38,947 nt of DNA from CBDHHC01 sp050633205 (GCA_050633205.1 JBOEGA010000061.1:1-38947), one strand, 5' to 3'. Shown: positions 23,088 through 32,351, counted from the first letter of the stretch. Notes: a model not told the origin generated them from the letters alone. Numbers and translations are program-made.

Positions 23088-23122
23088 CGGGGCCGCTTAT
23101 ATCTATAGCCAGCCCCGTCTTT
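23088..23122 (+). terminator. Probable terminator after bdhA
   Basis: CGGGGC and GCCCCG pair around an 18-nt loop, followed by TCTTTATAT. It lies between bdhA and the convergent small membrane gene and could serve both strands. The stem is short. Confidence 0.5.
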
Positions 23123-23125
23123 ATA

Positions 23126-23314
23126 TCAGAACCTGCGCATTATATTGCCCAGAAACAATAATCCGTAGGCGAGCAATAAAATTTCAAACAGTCCGAAGCT
23201 CACGATTGTTGATGCAAGTGGAAAGTTCAGGCTGAAATATCTGATTGCGATCACTGCAGCTACCAGAATTACTGATAACAGAAATACCGGAAGAGTTGGT
23301 GTATTAAGTTTCAT
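23126..23314 (-). CDS. Small two-helix membrane protein
   Basis: A 62-residue protein starting MKLNTPTLPVF, chosen over the 11-residue-longer form because AGGGAA sits upstream. Two hydrophobic segments (LLSVILVAAVIAI and IVSFGLFEILLLAYGLLFLG) are separated by a short loop; the tail is NIMRRF. No family recognised. Similar tiny membrane proteins are common in alphaproteobacteria without known role. Confidence 0.55.
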   Translation of the reverse strand: MKLNTPTLPVFLLSVILVAAVIAIRYFSLNFPLASTIVSFGLFEILLLAYGLLFLGNIMRRF

Positions 23315-23449
23315 AGTTATATTCCCTATTGTGTGATTTAACATCACAGATGCCGCCGCATCGATTCAAGGCGAATATTAGTTAACATAACTATTTTTGT
23401 TAAGCCTGATATTATGGAAACTTTTCAGTCATCAACATAATAATGAAGG

Positions 23450-23968
23450 TTACATCTTCTCTTCTTTTTGCATTTTGTGGAATTTCTTTACCAGACGATC
23501 CCGCTTCAGCCTTGAGAGATAATCAATAAAAAGCATACCATCCAGATGATCAACTTCGTGCTGAATGACAGTAGACAACATCCCTTCTGCTTTCAAATGC
23601 TGCATCACACCTTTGGTATCGAGATATTCAACCTCAATTTTATCAGGGCGCTCAATTTCCGCATATATTTTCGGGATTGAAAGACAGCCTTCTTCATAAA
23701 GGCGGGGCTCATCACCGACTTTCAGGATTTTCGGGTTAATCATGACCAGTGGCTGACGTTCCTCGTCTTCATCACGGGATATATCCATGACAATAACCCT
23801 GCGAGGTACCGCAACCTGAACTGCAGCAAGCCCAACTCCGGGTGCATCATACATCGTCTCGAGCATATCTTCTGTGAATTTAACCAGTTCGGCATCAACA
23901 CGCTCAACTGGCTCACTCTTGTCGCGCAGCATCGGGTCAGGAATTGTAATAATATCTAGAATAGCCAT
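23450..23968 (-). CDS. def: Peptide deformylase
   Basis: A 172-residue class I deformylase. The three metal and active-site motifs are intact: GVGLAAVQ (about residues 45-52), EGCLSIP (about 93-99) and QHEVDHLDG (about 136-144). It removes the formyl group from the initiator methionine of nascent proteins, using iron or another divalent metal bound by the Cys and two His residues. It stands alone here; the common partner fmt is not visible. Confidence 0.96.
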   Translation of the reverse strand: MAILDIITIPDPMLRDKSEPVERVDAELVKFTEDMLETMYDAPGVGLAAVQVAVPRRVIVMDISRDEDEERQPLVMINPKILKVGDEPRLYEEGCLSIPKIYAEIERPDKIEVEYLDTKGVMQHLKAEGMLSTVIQHEVDHLDGMLFIDYLSRLKRDRLVKKFHKMQKEEKM

Positions 23969-24159
23969 CGAAAACCTTTTTGTTCCTCCCTATCTCGGGC
24001 AGGCCTCATGAAATAGGACATGAATGAGAAGCGGTCAACCTCTCCGGTTATGCAAAAAATATGTGGGAAAGTAAGCACATGTTCATGCTTTGATCCATCA
24101 TACGGTACGAATCATATTAGTGTATATGTGTGAGAATCTACTGAAAGTAAACACAACAT

Positions 24160-25296
24160 ATGAATGAATTCGTTTACAATCCGGATTTACTGCTATTGGG
24201 ACTGAGCCTTTTGGTGATCATTTTATTGTTAACTCTAACGGGTATAACAATAGCCAATTCACGCAGAAGATCAGAAGAAGCATCTGCGCGATCGGAAACA
24301 ACACGCTCTATTGAAGCGGAAATTGCAGCCCTGAAAGGCAGTCTGAATACGCTTGCAGAAGTAACAGTGACAAGGCAGTCAGAAGTTTCACGCAACCTGC
24401 ATGAACGCCTTGATACCGTTAGCCAGAATCTTGGGCAAAATCTCACAGAAAACTCAAAAAAAACAACTGACAGTCTGGCTCAACTACAGGAGCGTCTGGC
24501 TGTTATTGATACTGCGCAACAAAATATTACGGACCTTTCCAGCAAAGTTGTGTCTTTGCAGGATGTGTTGTCCAACAAGCAATCCCGAGGCGCGTTCGGG
24601 CAAGGACGTATGGAAAATATTATTCAGGATGCCCTGCCCCGTAACAGCTATACATTTCAGGCGACATTATCCAACGGCAAACGGCCTGACTGCCTTATTC
24701 ATCTGCCAAATGACGGGGCTGCAATCGCGATTGATGCAAAGTTTCCGCTAGAGGGCTTTGAGGCTTTTCGTGCAGCACAAAATGATGCTGACCGTAAAGA
24801 GGCTGCCAGACAGGTGCGTACACATGTTGGCAGGCATATTGAAGATATTGCAGCCAAATATTTTATATCAGGAGAGACGCAGGATTCTGCAATTATGTTT
24901 ATTCCGTCAGAATCCATCTATGCGGATCTGAACGAGTTTTTCCCTGATCTGGTGCAGAAGGCCTACCGTTCGCGGATCATTATCTCTGCACCCAACATGC
25001 TGATGCTGGCCGTGCAAACAATTCAATCCATCATGAAAGATGTACAGATGCGGGAGGCAGCAGGTTTAATTAAACAGGAAGTTTCCTATTTAATGGAAGA
25101 TATGCAGCGCCTGAGAGAGCGTGTTCTGAATCTCCAGAAACACTTTGGTCAGGCTAATAAGGATATGGAGCAGATCTCCACATCTTCAGAAAAAATTCTA
25201 TCAAGAGGAACGCGTATTGAAGCTCTCGATTTTAATGAGAGCAAGTCAGAACCTGAAAAGGTCAAAGAAACCGGAACACTTCTGGCGGGTGAGTAA
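24160..25296 (+). CDS. rmuC: DNA recombination protein RmuC
   Basis: A 378-residue RmuC. An N-terminal membrane segment (LLLGLSLLVIILLLTLTGIT) is followed by a coiled coil to about residue 135. The RmuC nuclease-like domain has the typical GAFGQGRMENIIQD, GKRPDCLIHLPNDG, IDAKFPLEGF and FIPSESIYADL segments. RmuC limits inversion events at short inverted repeats in E. coli and resembles restriction-type nucleases; its exact activity is unclear. The short C-terminus is Glu- and Lys-rich. Divergent from def. Confidence 0.94.
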   Translation: MNEFVYNPDLLLLGLSLLVIILLLTLTGITIANSRRRSEEASARSETTRSIEAEIAALKGSLNTLAEVTVTRQSEVSRNLHERLDTVSQNLGQNLTENSKKTTDSLAQLQERLAVIDTAQQNITDLSSKVVSLQDVLSNKQSRGAFGQGRMENIIQDALPRNSYTFQATLSNGKRPDCLIHLPNDGAAIAIDAKFPLEGFEAFRAAQNDADRKEAARQVRTHVGRHIEDIAAKYFISGETQDSAIMFIPSESIYADLNEFFPDLVQKAYRSRIIISAPNMLMLAVQTIQSIMKDVQMREAAGLIKQEVSYLMEDMQRLRERVLNLQKHFGQANKDMEQISTSSEKILSRGTRIEALDFNESKSEPEKVKETGTLLAGE

Positions 25297-25348
25297 GCAG
25301 TAGAGTACTGAGTAAAATTTTCGTTCAATCAAATATTTAGGCTAATAA

Positions 25349-25558
25349 ATGTCAATAGTTCTCAATCTCGATGTAATGCTTGCATCACGCAAAGTGCGCA
25401 ATAATGAACTCGCAAGAGAAGTTGGCGTCACTGCGCAAAACATTTCACTTATGAAGTCAGGTAAAGTTCGCGGCGTACGTTTTGATACCCTGGAAAAAAT
25501 CTGTGAAACACTGGACTGTCAGCCAGGTGACCTTCTGAAATATCAGCAGGATAACTAG
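25349..25558 (+). CDS. Small XRE/Cro-type DNA-binding regulator
   Basis: A 69-residue protein that is essentially one helix-turn-helix: KVRNNELAREVGVTAQNISLMKSGKVRGVRFDTLEKIC, ending with the family pattern LDCQPGDLLKY. Such mini-regulators (YozG-like) are often single-domain repressors with unknown targets. It lies 52 bp after rmuC on the same strand and converges on the S24-type regulator: the palindrome CTAG provides the TAG stop of both genes. Confidence 0.85.
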   Translation: MSIVLNLDVMLASRKVRNNELAREVGVTAQNISLMKSGKVRGVRFDTLEKICETLDCQPGDLLKYQQDN

Positions 25559-26196
25559 TGACTGATCCAAAGTATCCTTGATATTGAGGATACATCCTTA
25601 AGGTTGAAGCTTTGCCTGTCATTTTCGCGACCGAGTTTGCAGACTTCAACCTTTTTTGTTGTCAATTTCTCTACAACGGCAATAAATGAACAATCATCTT
25701 TCAAACAAATATAGGCCCTATCGCCAGCTTCTACTGTAACCATAGCAGATAAGATCAGCTTATCTCCCTGACGATAATATGGCTCCATATCATCACTTTC
25801 GAGCTCAAGAATAAAATGCCCCTCATTTCCTGGGCCCGGCAGAGGTGTTCCAGGCATATTACTCAGGACAGGCTTTTTATCATTTTCATAAAAGCCATGA
25901 GGATTATCGACTGCTGCCATAGAAGGAATGATACCCAACTGTGAAGTTTTCTTATCCGGGGCATCTATCGCAGTAATAATTTTCGCAAAATCAAAAAATG
26001 AAATCTGTGTTGCCTGCAAGACTTTAGACAGGCTTTCAGTCGAGGGCCAGCGTTCTTTGCCATCTGATGTTTTACGCTTGGATTTATTGAAACTGGTCGG
26101 GTCCAGTCCGGCTTTTTTTGCAAGGCCAGATGGTGACAGGTCAAAGCGCAACGCCAGAGCATCAATCGCTGCCCAGATTCTACTGTGGGTCAGCAT
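25555..26196 (-). CDS. S24/LexA-like transcriptional regulator without protease residues
   Basis: A 213-residue regulator of a widespread alphaproteobacterial type: N-terminal HTH (RIWAAIDALALRFDLSPSGLAKKAGLDPTSFNKSKR, with the usual GKERWPSTESL after it) and a C-terminal S24 fold. In active members the nucleophile motif is GDSMEP; here it reads SDDMEP, so the Ser is an Asp. The strand that should carry the general-base Lys has FIAVVEKL instead of the usual AK, so self-cleavage is unlikely. A large dyad lies upstream (26229-26268) and is a good candidate operator for self-control. Targets unknown. Confidence 0.85.
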   Translation of the reverse strand: MLTHSRIWAAIDALALRFDLSPSGLAKKAGLDPTSFNKSKRKTSDGKERWPSTESLSKVLQATQISFFDFAKIITAIDAPDKKTSQLGIIPSMAAVDNPHGFYENDKKPVLSNMPGTPLPGPGNEGHFILELESDDMEPYYRQGDKLILSAMVTVEAGDRAYICLKDDCSFIAVVEKLTTKKVEVCKLGRENDRQSFNLKDVSSISRILWISH

Positions 26197-26228
26197 TGTT
26201 GTAAGTGTCCAATTAAAATATTGATATC

Positions 26229-26268
26229 AACGTTTTATACGCACAGAACTCATTGTGCTTATAACGTT
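26229..26268. promoter_or_regulatory. Large dyad upstream of S24-type regulator
   Basis: AACGTT (26229-26234) pairs with AACGTT (26263-26268), TATA segments lie inside, and GCACA (26241-26245) pairs with TGTGC (26254-26258) around an 8-nt centre. A separate palindrome TTGATATCAA abuts on the left (26221-26230). Placed 33-72 bp before the start codon, it fits a dimer-binding operator. Confidence 0.55.
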
Positions 26269-26309
26269 TGGACCAAATTGTCCAGTGCTACCTAGAGAAA
26301 GACTCAGGC

Positions 26310-27251
26310 TCAGGAGAATATCTCTCGCGCATTTCCTTTGAGAAACGACAGGTCTGGATCTCCGCCATGGCGTTGCATGATTTCCGGATATGTCCCCTGC
26401 ATACCATCTCTGTATTCAGCAAATGCTTCATGGGTAATCAGCTTATCTTTAAGGGGCAATGGTTCATCAAACCAGGACATAATGCGGGTAGGACATAACA
26501 GGGCCAGACGAAATGCTAACAACCTCCATGAATACTGTTTTCTTTTTTTTATTTCATATCCGATATATCTCCAGAAAGACGTGCCTCCACGGAAATCATT
26601 CTTCATATGGTCATAGGTATCTTTGAGTGTTTTCTTAAATCTTACTGTTCTGGTTTTCGGGAGCCTTGTAATAAAATCAACATGATCCAAGGGAATATAT
26701 GCCCCAATAGAAGACATTCTGTTCCAGAGGTTTCTATCCTCTCCACGATACATATTCAGATAAGGGCCATGGCTTAAAAGAAACTCACGGTTTGCCATAT
26801 TTATGTGCTGGCCACTGACCAGAACCTGACGTCCAAGACATTTTTCCAGACGATGAAAAACCTCTACGAAGTCATTTATATAAGGACCGAAAACATCATC
26901 ACAATCCAGATGAAGCAAGACAAATTCCCCTCTGGCTTCCTGGATACTGATGTTACGGGTAAAACCAAGCTTTCGCCGACGATCTCTCTTCAGCGCTATC
27001 AGTCTTAACGCCTTATACTGCTTCTCCAGTTTTTTTATGACTTCCACGCTATTATCGCTGGAGCCATCATCAACAATGACCACTTCGTAACGGCTATCAA
27101 GCTGCTCCATCAGGCTGCTCAGTGACCTTTCTATTGTATCTTCCATATTGTAATTGCAAATACATATGGAATATACGGGGGGTTCCTGGCCTGCTTCACT
27201 GTTCCTGTTCGGAGATGAGTGTATATTTGCTGTTTTATCCATTTTTTCCAT
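26310..27251 (-). CDS. Family 2 glycosyltransferase
   Basis: About 313 residues from the ATG at 27251 (MEKMDKTANI). The frame is open to 27284 with TTG or GTG alternatives overlapping the ABC gene, and another ATG lies at 27242. The GT-A fold motifs are clear: YSICICNYNMEDTIERSL, VVIVDDGSSDNS, and the metal-binding DxD-like LDCDDVFG. No membrane anchor; a cytosolic enzyme that adds a sugar to a lipid-linked or glycan acceptor. It follows the ABC exporter gene directly, so the pair is one transcription unit of the glycan locus. Donor and acceptor unknown. Confidence 0.88.
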   Translation of the reverse strand: MEKMDKTANIHSSPNRNSEAGQEPPVYSICICNYNMEDTIERSLSSLMEQLDSRYEVVIVDDGSSDNSVEVIKKLEKQYKALRLIALKRDRRRKLGFTRNISIQEARGEFVLLHLDCDDVFGPYINDFVEVFHRLEKCLGRQVLVSGQHINMANREFLLSHGPYLNMYRGEDRNLWNRMSSIGAYIPLDHVDFITRLPKTRTVRFKKTLKDTYDHMKNDFRGGTSFWRYIGYEIKKRKQYSWRLLAFRLALLCPTRIMSWFDEPLPLKDKLITHEAFAEYRDGMQGTYPEIMQRHGGDPDLSFLKGNAREIFS

Positions 27252-27270
27252 CAGAAGAAGTTTAGAAAAT

Positions 27271-29124
27271 TTATTCAGCACCAACCATTACTGATCCTAC
27301 TGTCGGCTCAGCAGGATCAGATGAAGTTTTCGTATCCCGGTGATCATGAGTGAAGTGTGCCAAATCATGCTGGCAGATCACCTCCTGATATGAACCTGAA
27401 GCTGTAATGGCTCCCCTGTCTACCACATGAATGATATCGCAATTTTCCAGGGTCTGAAGTCGATGCGTTACAATAATAAGCGTAACTTCATCGGTCATAG
27501 TCATAATTTCATTGATGACATTCTGCTCTGTCCGGGTATCAAGTGCGCTAGTCGCTTCATCAAAAACCATTACGGGAGTCTTTTTATATAAAGCACGGGC
27601 TATACCAATCCTTTGCCGCTGTCCTCCGGATAACTGTTTTCCCCGTTCGCCAACTATAGTGTCCAGCCCCGCTGGTAACTGGGCAATAACTTCACCCAAC
27701 TGGGCACGGCGGGCAGCTTCCTGGACCCGATCCAGATCTATGTTCTGTTTTTCAACACCAAAGGCTATATTTTCAGCGATTGTCGCATCATTCAGATAAA
27801 TATCCTGCGGAACATGAGCAATACTACGCTGCCACCCCTGACGGATGGCCCCGGTCATAACCTGCTGATCAACTTCTATTATTCCGGAGGTTGGTGACAA
27901 GAGTCCCAATATCAGATCCAGAAGAGTGCTTTTACCACTTCCGCTTCTGCCGATAATGCCAATACACTGTCCTTTCCTGATTTCCAGTGAGACACCATTC
28001 AAAACACTTGCGGCCGATCCTTTGTAGGAAAACCCCACATTTTTGAAGCTGAGACCGGACCTGAGTTGTGCCGGGGCAGAAACCGGTTCAAGATATTCCT
28101 GCGGGACGGGCTGTTTTAGTATTTCAAATACATCAATTGTCTGCGGCCAACAGCTATTGATTGCTGACCATCCTGCGTACATCTGCTGTACAGTAGGCAG
28201 CAATCTCTGTGCAGCTAATGCCAAAGCTCCGAAGAAAGGAAGCTGAGAAGAGAAATTGCCGGATAAAGCGGAGTAACAGGCCACCATAGCTATAACCATG
28301 ATACCGACAGGTTCAACGATCATACGGGGCCCCTGACCTATTAACAGGTTGGAACCGGCAGCTCTTTTTATCTGAACAGAGATTTTACCAAAATGGTCAC
28401 AATATTGTTTCTGGCGCCCTTCAAGCAATATATCCCGAATTCCACCCAGGCTTTCCTGCATCCATTTCAGGAGATTACTGGTGTTTCGGGCTATCATCCG
28501 GCCATTGCGCAATAGCTGTAGCCGGGTGAAGGTCATTACAACCAAATACACTGAACCTATAACAGCAAACATTCCAAGGCTGAAGTATGGGTCAATGTAT
28601 ATGACACCTGCAACTATAAATAGCATAATTACTGTGCCGTGAACAAAATTCAACGCAGACAGGATGATAGCAGTCACAGCCCCAGTTTTTAGAACACTCG
28701 CTGTCACAGTACTGGCATTGCGTTGGGCATGAACTTCATATGGCTGGTATATACTACGCCGATAGACCTCACGCTCAAAATCGGCACCAACGGCGTGTGA
28801 GACCCGTATGTTAAGCCATAACAGAAAACCACGCACCAGGGCTGACAGGCTAATGGCTAACAGAAAAAAAGTGGTAAGCAATACAATAATTTCATGCTGT
28901 GTATCAGCACCAAAGAACTGTGTTATTCCTTCGAACAATTTAAATTCCAGCGCCTTTTCAGGTGTCAACAACACCCCCAGAAAAGGTATGATTGCTCCTA
29001 TACTGGCAATTTCGCAAAACCCGCTAACTACGGTTACAACCAGCAGTAACAAAACATGATATCTACGCCTGATCGAAACATATTGCCAGGTTTCATATAT
29101 TATCTGGAAAGTTTTATTCAGCAT
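27271..29124 (-). CDS. ABC exporter (MsbA/PglK-like), fused TMD-NBD
   Basis: About 617 residues from the ATG at 29124 (MLNKTFQ), chosen for the AGAGGAAA ribosome site; the frame is open 23 codons further. Residues about 15-340 hold six predicted membrane helices. The nucleotide-binding domain follows with Walker A GRSGSGKST, signature LSGGQRQRIGIAR, Walker B VMVFDEATSALD and a switch His (IIVTHR). Half-transporters of this type work as homodimers and flip lipids or lipid-linked oligosaccharides. The neighbourhood of glycosyltransferases favours export of a glycolipid or lipid-linked glycan rather than the RTX protein. Confidence 0.9.
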   Translation of the reverse strand: MLNKTFQIIYETWQYVSIRRRYHVLLLLVVTVVSGFCEIASIGAIIPFLGVLLTPEKALEFKLFEGITQFFGADTQHEIIVLLTTFFLLAISLSALVRGFLLWLNIRVSHAVGADFEREVYRRSIYQPYEVHAQRNASTVTASVLKTGAVTAIILSALNFVHGTVIMLFIVAGVIYIDPYFSLGMFAVIGSVYLVVMTFTRLQLLRNGRMIARNTSNLLKWMQESLGGIRDILLEGRQKQYCDHFGKISVQIKRAAGSNLLIGQGPRMIVEPVGIMVIAMVACYSALSGNFSSQLPFFGALALAAQRLLPTVQQMYAGWSAINSCWPQTIDVFEILKQPVPQEYLEPVSAPAQLRSGLSFKNVGFSYKGSAASVLNGVSLEIRKGQCIGIIGRSGSGKSTLLDLILGLLSPTSGIIEVDQQVMTGAIRQGWQRSIAHVPQDIYLNDATIAENIAFGVEKQNIDLDRVQEAARRAQLGEVIAQLPAGLDTIVGERGKQLSGGQRQRIGIARALYKKTPVMVFDEATSALDTRTEQNVINEIMTMTDEVTLIIVTHRLQTLENCDIIHVVDRGAITASGSYQEVICQHDLAHFTHDHRDTKTSSDPAEPTVGSVMVGAE

Positions 29125-29222
29125 TTTCCTCTGGAATTTCAACACCTGCACTAATTTATCAGGCTGCTCTTTGTAAACAGTAAGAAACAACAAGAAAAGA
29201 ATTTAATGTAAATATTTTTATT

Positions 29223-29266
29223 ATAAACAATAATGCTGTGGAAAATAAATAATAAACAATAATGCT
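29223..29266. promoter_or_regulatory. Direct repeat in divergent promoter region
   Basis: ATAAACAATAATGCT occurs twice without change, at 29223-29237 and 29252-29266, with a 29-bp period (close to three helical turns). It lies between the divergent ABC exporter and O-methyltransferase genes, so it may be a binding site controlling both glycan operons. Confidence 0.45.
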
Positions 29267-29420
29267 ATATTACGCAAAACACTTTTATTACATAAACTTA
29301 TTTCAGAACTATAATGGATTACACACATCACAGGCACATCTTGTTATCTATACATTTTTCTGAATAGAATTACCCGAATAAATACTCATCCACCTGCATA
29401 TTACTGATTGAGAGAGATAC

Positions 29421-30377
29421 ATGCAAAGACTCGTAAAAGATATGCTGACGTTGACACGTTTAAACCTGCCTGCCTCATTTGACAGAAAGCGTATTATTCT
29501 GAATTTTGTGTCACTGTATTGCCTGTCTGTCATTAGTCGAATTACATCAGGTTTCAGGCGTGCTCCGCGCTGGCAGCAAACAAATGTAAAAATTGATAGT
29601 GAAATCTGGCAGTCCTTCAATCACATCATTTCCATGTATGTAAAATACCTCTCTCCCAGGTATCTGTTGCAAACATATGTTATCCGGGGCGTTGCTACGG
29701 GATGGCACTCCAAAAGCTATATAGACTTCCTTAAAGGCAATTTCACAAAAGAGCACCTTGACAGAATACCTTTGCGCCTTCTGACAAAGGTAGAGCAGGT
29801 ATCCAACTCGCTTTCAAAGGAATTTGCAGGACTGCAAGAGGATACTGTAAACCGGTGGCTATCCACCTATCAATTTGGCTTAAGTGACTTTCATACCAGT
29901 GCAGATGAACTGACAGAAAAGCTGGAAAATACCCTTATTATTGAACTGGGGGCCGGGACTGGTGCAAATGCAGCTGTACATGCCTCAATATCCAATAAAG
30001 GGGTATATATATTTGATATACCGCCCATGCTGCAACTCCAGCAACGCATAATGAACAAGATAGAAAAGAGCGTTGACCTTTCTCCTGTTACCTATTTCCA
30101 TGACCCGCAGGAACTAATTAAAGCTGCAAAACAGCAACCCTATATTGTTGTATCCTACTGGGCTTTTACTGAATTCCCGGAAAACCTGCGCAAGACTCTG
30201 GATCCACTCATAGAGCATTCCGACTTTTCCTTTTTTGCATGTAACTCGCATTTTGAAGGGATTGATAATCTTGATTACTTTAAAGAGCTTCCAATGCGCC
30301 TGAAAAACAAAGATGTACAATCCAGACCGATCAGCTGGAATCCTTATAAGAACCATTCATATGTGATGGTGAAGTAA
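29421..30377 (+). CDS. Putative sugar O-methyltransferase (TIGR04371-like)
   Basis: A 318-residue protein. An unfamiliar N-terminal half (residues 1-165) is followed by a Rossmann-type methyltransferase core with the SAM motif LIIELGAGTGANAAVH (about 172-187) and IVVSYWAFTEFPENLRK later. The layout and the next gene fit the TIGR04371 putative sugar O-methyltransferase family, which is found beside TIGR04372 glycosyltransferases in surface-glycan loci. GAGAGAG precedes the ATG. First gene of a six-gene run with gaps of 2, 13 and 9 bp and then two overlaps. Its acceptor sugar is unknown. Confidence 0.78.
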   Translation: MQRLVKDMLTLTRLNLPASFDRKRIILNFVSLYCLSVISRITSGFRRAPRWQQTNVKIDSEIWQSFNHIISMYVKYLSPRYLLQTYVIRGVATGWHSKSYIDFLKGNFTKEHLDRIPLRLLTKVEQVSNSLSKEFAGLQEDTVNRWLSTYQFGLSDFHTSADELTEKLENTLIIELGAGTGANAAVHASISNKGVYIFDIPPMLQLQQRIMNKIEKSVDLSPVTYFHDPQELIKAAKQQPYIVVSYWAFTEFPENLRKTLDPLIEHSDFSFFACNSHFEGIDNLDYFKELPMRLKNKDVQSRPISWNPYKNHSYVMVK

Positions 30378-30379
30378 AG

Positions 30380-31669
30380 ATGGCTGTTGCTAAAGTTATT
30401 CGGAAGCTGGATACACTGCTGTCTCCACCTCCAAACTATGCAAATTTTACATACAGGGACAGGCTGAAAAGTCTTACGACAAAACTGCTGACCTGGTCAC
30501 CTCCATTCAGAACCGCGATAGAGTTAGTTCGCGTGGGCCTGATGGTTGCGGCTTCATATGCCTTATACCCCGTGGCTTATATGTTAAAGGCCAGAGGGTA
30601 CAGGTTTTGCAATATTGACCTTGCCCAGATTGGGTCAGTTATTTATCTGGACCTGTTTCTCAGAGAGAATGCACTGACGAGTAAAACATCAAGGAATAAA
30701 ATACTTGTTCTGGCCTCCACGCATACAGATGGCAACCGCTACCTTCTGGATTTATATAACAGCCATGTAACTTTTATAAGAAACCCGGTTCTTAAATTTA
30801 TTCTGTCTCCGTTTTTTGTATCCAATCTTTTCCAGGATAATTCCTTTAAATATGACCTTACATTTCACACAGAGACGATCGCGCATAAAATATGGAATAA
30901 CTATGCTGAAGAAAAGCGTAAACCTCTGATTTTGTTTCCTAAAAATGATGCAAAGAAAGCACGTAAACTTCTTGAGAAGTATATACCAAAAAATAAAAAA
31001 TTTGTTGCTCTTCATGTCAGGGATAACGGCTTTTATAACGCAAGCTCACAGACTACACGTAATGCCAATATATTTACTTATGAAAAAGCGGTAGAGTATC
31101 TGATAGACAAAGGTTATGCCGTTATCAGACTGGGCGATAACAGAATGGTTGATATTACACCTATGAAGGAACGCTGCGGTTCCATGTTATTTGACTATGC
31201 CTATTCTGATATCAGATCAGAAATGATGGACTGTTTTCTCCTGTCTCACTGTGATTTTTTTATTGGTCTGGCATCCGGCCCGGCAAGTGTACCCATGCTA
31301 TTTGATGTGGGGAGCTGTAATGTAAACTGGTATAATGCTTCAAATGCTCCCAATTTTATCCCGGGGGATATAACCACTTTTAAAAAATTCAGGTACAAAA
31401 GAGACGACACCCTTGTGCCATTTGAAACTATCCTACAGTCCCCGTACAAGCATAACCCGAGGCAGGAAACCCTGGATCTGCTGGGCGTGTATTTTGAAGA
31501 TAATACTGAACAGGAGATTCTGGATACGGTTCGGGAGTATCTGGAGACGCCTTTATATCAACAGACCAGGCTCCAGAAGCTGGCTCAAAGCAAGCTCAGT
31601 GATACCAACTATGCATATGGGGCCAACGGAACATTTTCAGATACAATTTTAAAACTATATTTTACCTAA
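30380..31669 (+). CDS. TIGR04372-type glycosyltransferase
   Basis: A 429-residue protein starting 2 bp after the methyltransferase gene. Recognisable family segments are FVALHVRDNGFYN, NANIFTYEKAVEYLIDKGYAVIRLGD and LLSHCDFFIGLASGPASVPMLFD. The last two resemble the donor-binding half of GT-B-like enzymes and fucosyltransferase-like proteins. A hydrophobic segment near residues 52-68 (GLMVAASYALYPVAYML) may anchor it to the membrane. Its partnership with the TIGR04371-type protein is a known pairing. Specific sugar unknown. Confidence 0.8.
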   Translation: MAVAKVIRKLDTLLSPPPNYANFTYRDRLKSLTTKLLTWSPPFRTAIELVRVGLMVAASYALYPVAYMLKARGYRFCNIDLAQIGSVIYLDLFLRENALTSKTSRNKILVLASTHTDGNRYLLDLYNSHVTFIRNPVLKFILSPFFVSNLFQDNSFKYDLTFHTETIAHKIWNNYAEEKRKPLILFPKNDAKKARKLLEKYIPKNKKFVALHVRDNGFYNASSQTTRNANIFTYEKAVEYLIDKGYAVIRLGDNRMVDITPMKERCGSMLFDYAYSDIRSEMMDCFLLSHCDFFIGLASGPASVPMLFDVGSCNVNWYNASNAPNFIPGDITTFKKFRYKRDDTLVPFETILQSPYKHNPRQETLDLLGVYFEDNTEQEILDTVREYLETPLYQQTRLQKLAQSKLSDTNYAYGANGTFSDTILKLYFT

Positions 31670-31682
31670 AGGATGACGATCA

Positions 31683-32342
31683 ATGGGTCAGGAAATTAAT
31701 TTAATGCGTAACTACCCCAGGTCAAAGCGCAATGTTGAAGAAAGAGGCGAGACTAAAAGCGAAGAAGATCGTAAAACCGCCCGACAGTTTGGTAAGGATT
31801 TTTTCGACGGAGACCGCTCAGTTGGTTATGGTGGTCTTAGTTATAATCCAAGATTCTGGGAACCTGTCATACCTGACTTTCAATCACACTGGAGCCTCAC
31901 TGCCGAGAGCAGCGTTCTGGATGTAGGGTGTGCCAAAGGTTTTATGCTATATGATTTGCAGCGCCTTATTCCCGGCATCACCTATGAAGGCATCGATATT
32001 TCAGAGTATGCTATCGATAATGCCCACCCAGAGGTAAAAGATCATGTAAGAGTGGCATCCTGTGATGACCTCCCTTTTGAAGATAACAGTTTTGACGTCA
32101 CAATTTCTATCACGACAGTGCACAACATGAACTTCAATGGCTGCATTCGTACATTGAAGGAAATTGAGCGTGTATCCAGAAAAGGCAGTTTTATTACTGT
32201 TGATGCCTATCATAATGATGAAGAAAAGAAGCGTATGGAAGCGTGGAATTTAACAGCACTCACAGTGCTCCATGTTGATGAATGGCGAGAGCTTTTTGAT
32301 AAAGCCGGTTACACGGGTGATTATTACTGGTTCATTCCATAG
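31683..32342 (+). CDS. Class I SAM-dependent methyltransferase
   Basis: A 219-residue methyltransferase, with AAGGATG before the ATG. Motif I is VLDVGCAKGFMLYDL (about residues 78-92), followed by GIDISEYAI and the post-I acidic loop; LPFEDNSFDVTISI is the typical methyltransf_11 motif II region. The charged N-terminus (residues 1-50) is an extension. It probably methylates a sugar or sugar-nucleotide in the locus; small-molecule or quinone targets cannot be ruled out from sequence. Confidence 0.85.
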   Translation: MGQEINLMRNYPRSKRNVEERGETKSEEDRKTARQFGKDFFDGDRSVGYGGLSYNPRFWEPVIPDFQSHWSLTAESSVLDVGCAKGFMLYDLQRLIPGITYEGIDISEYAIDNAHPEVKDHVRVASCDDLPFEDNSFDVTISITTVHNMNFNGCIRTLKEIERVSRKGSFITVDAYHNDEEKKRMEAWNLTALTVLHVDEWRELFDKAGYTGDYYWFIP

Positions 32343-32351
32343 GGGCGAGAT

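Noticed and set aside
27271..29124. Type I secretion exporter for the RTX protein
   Set aside because: It lies in a glycan locus 9 kb away, next to a glycosyltransferase, with no membrane fusion protein, and resembles lipid/glycan flippases.
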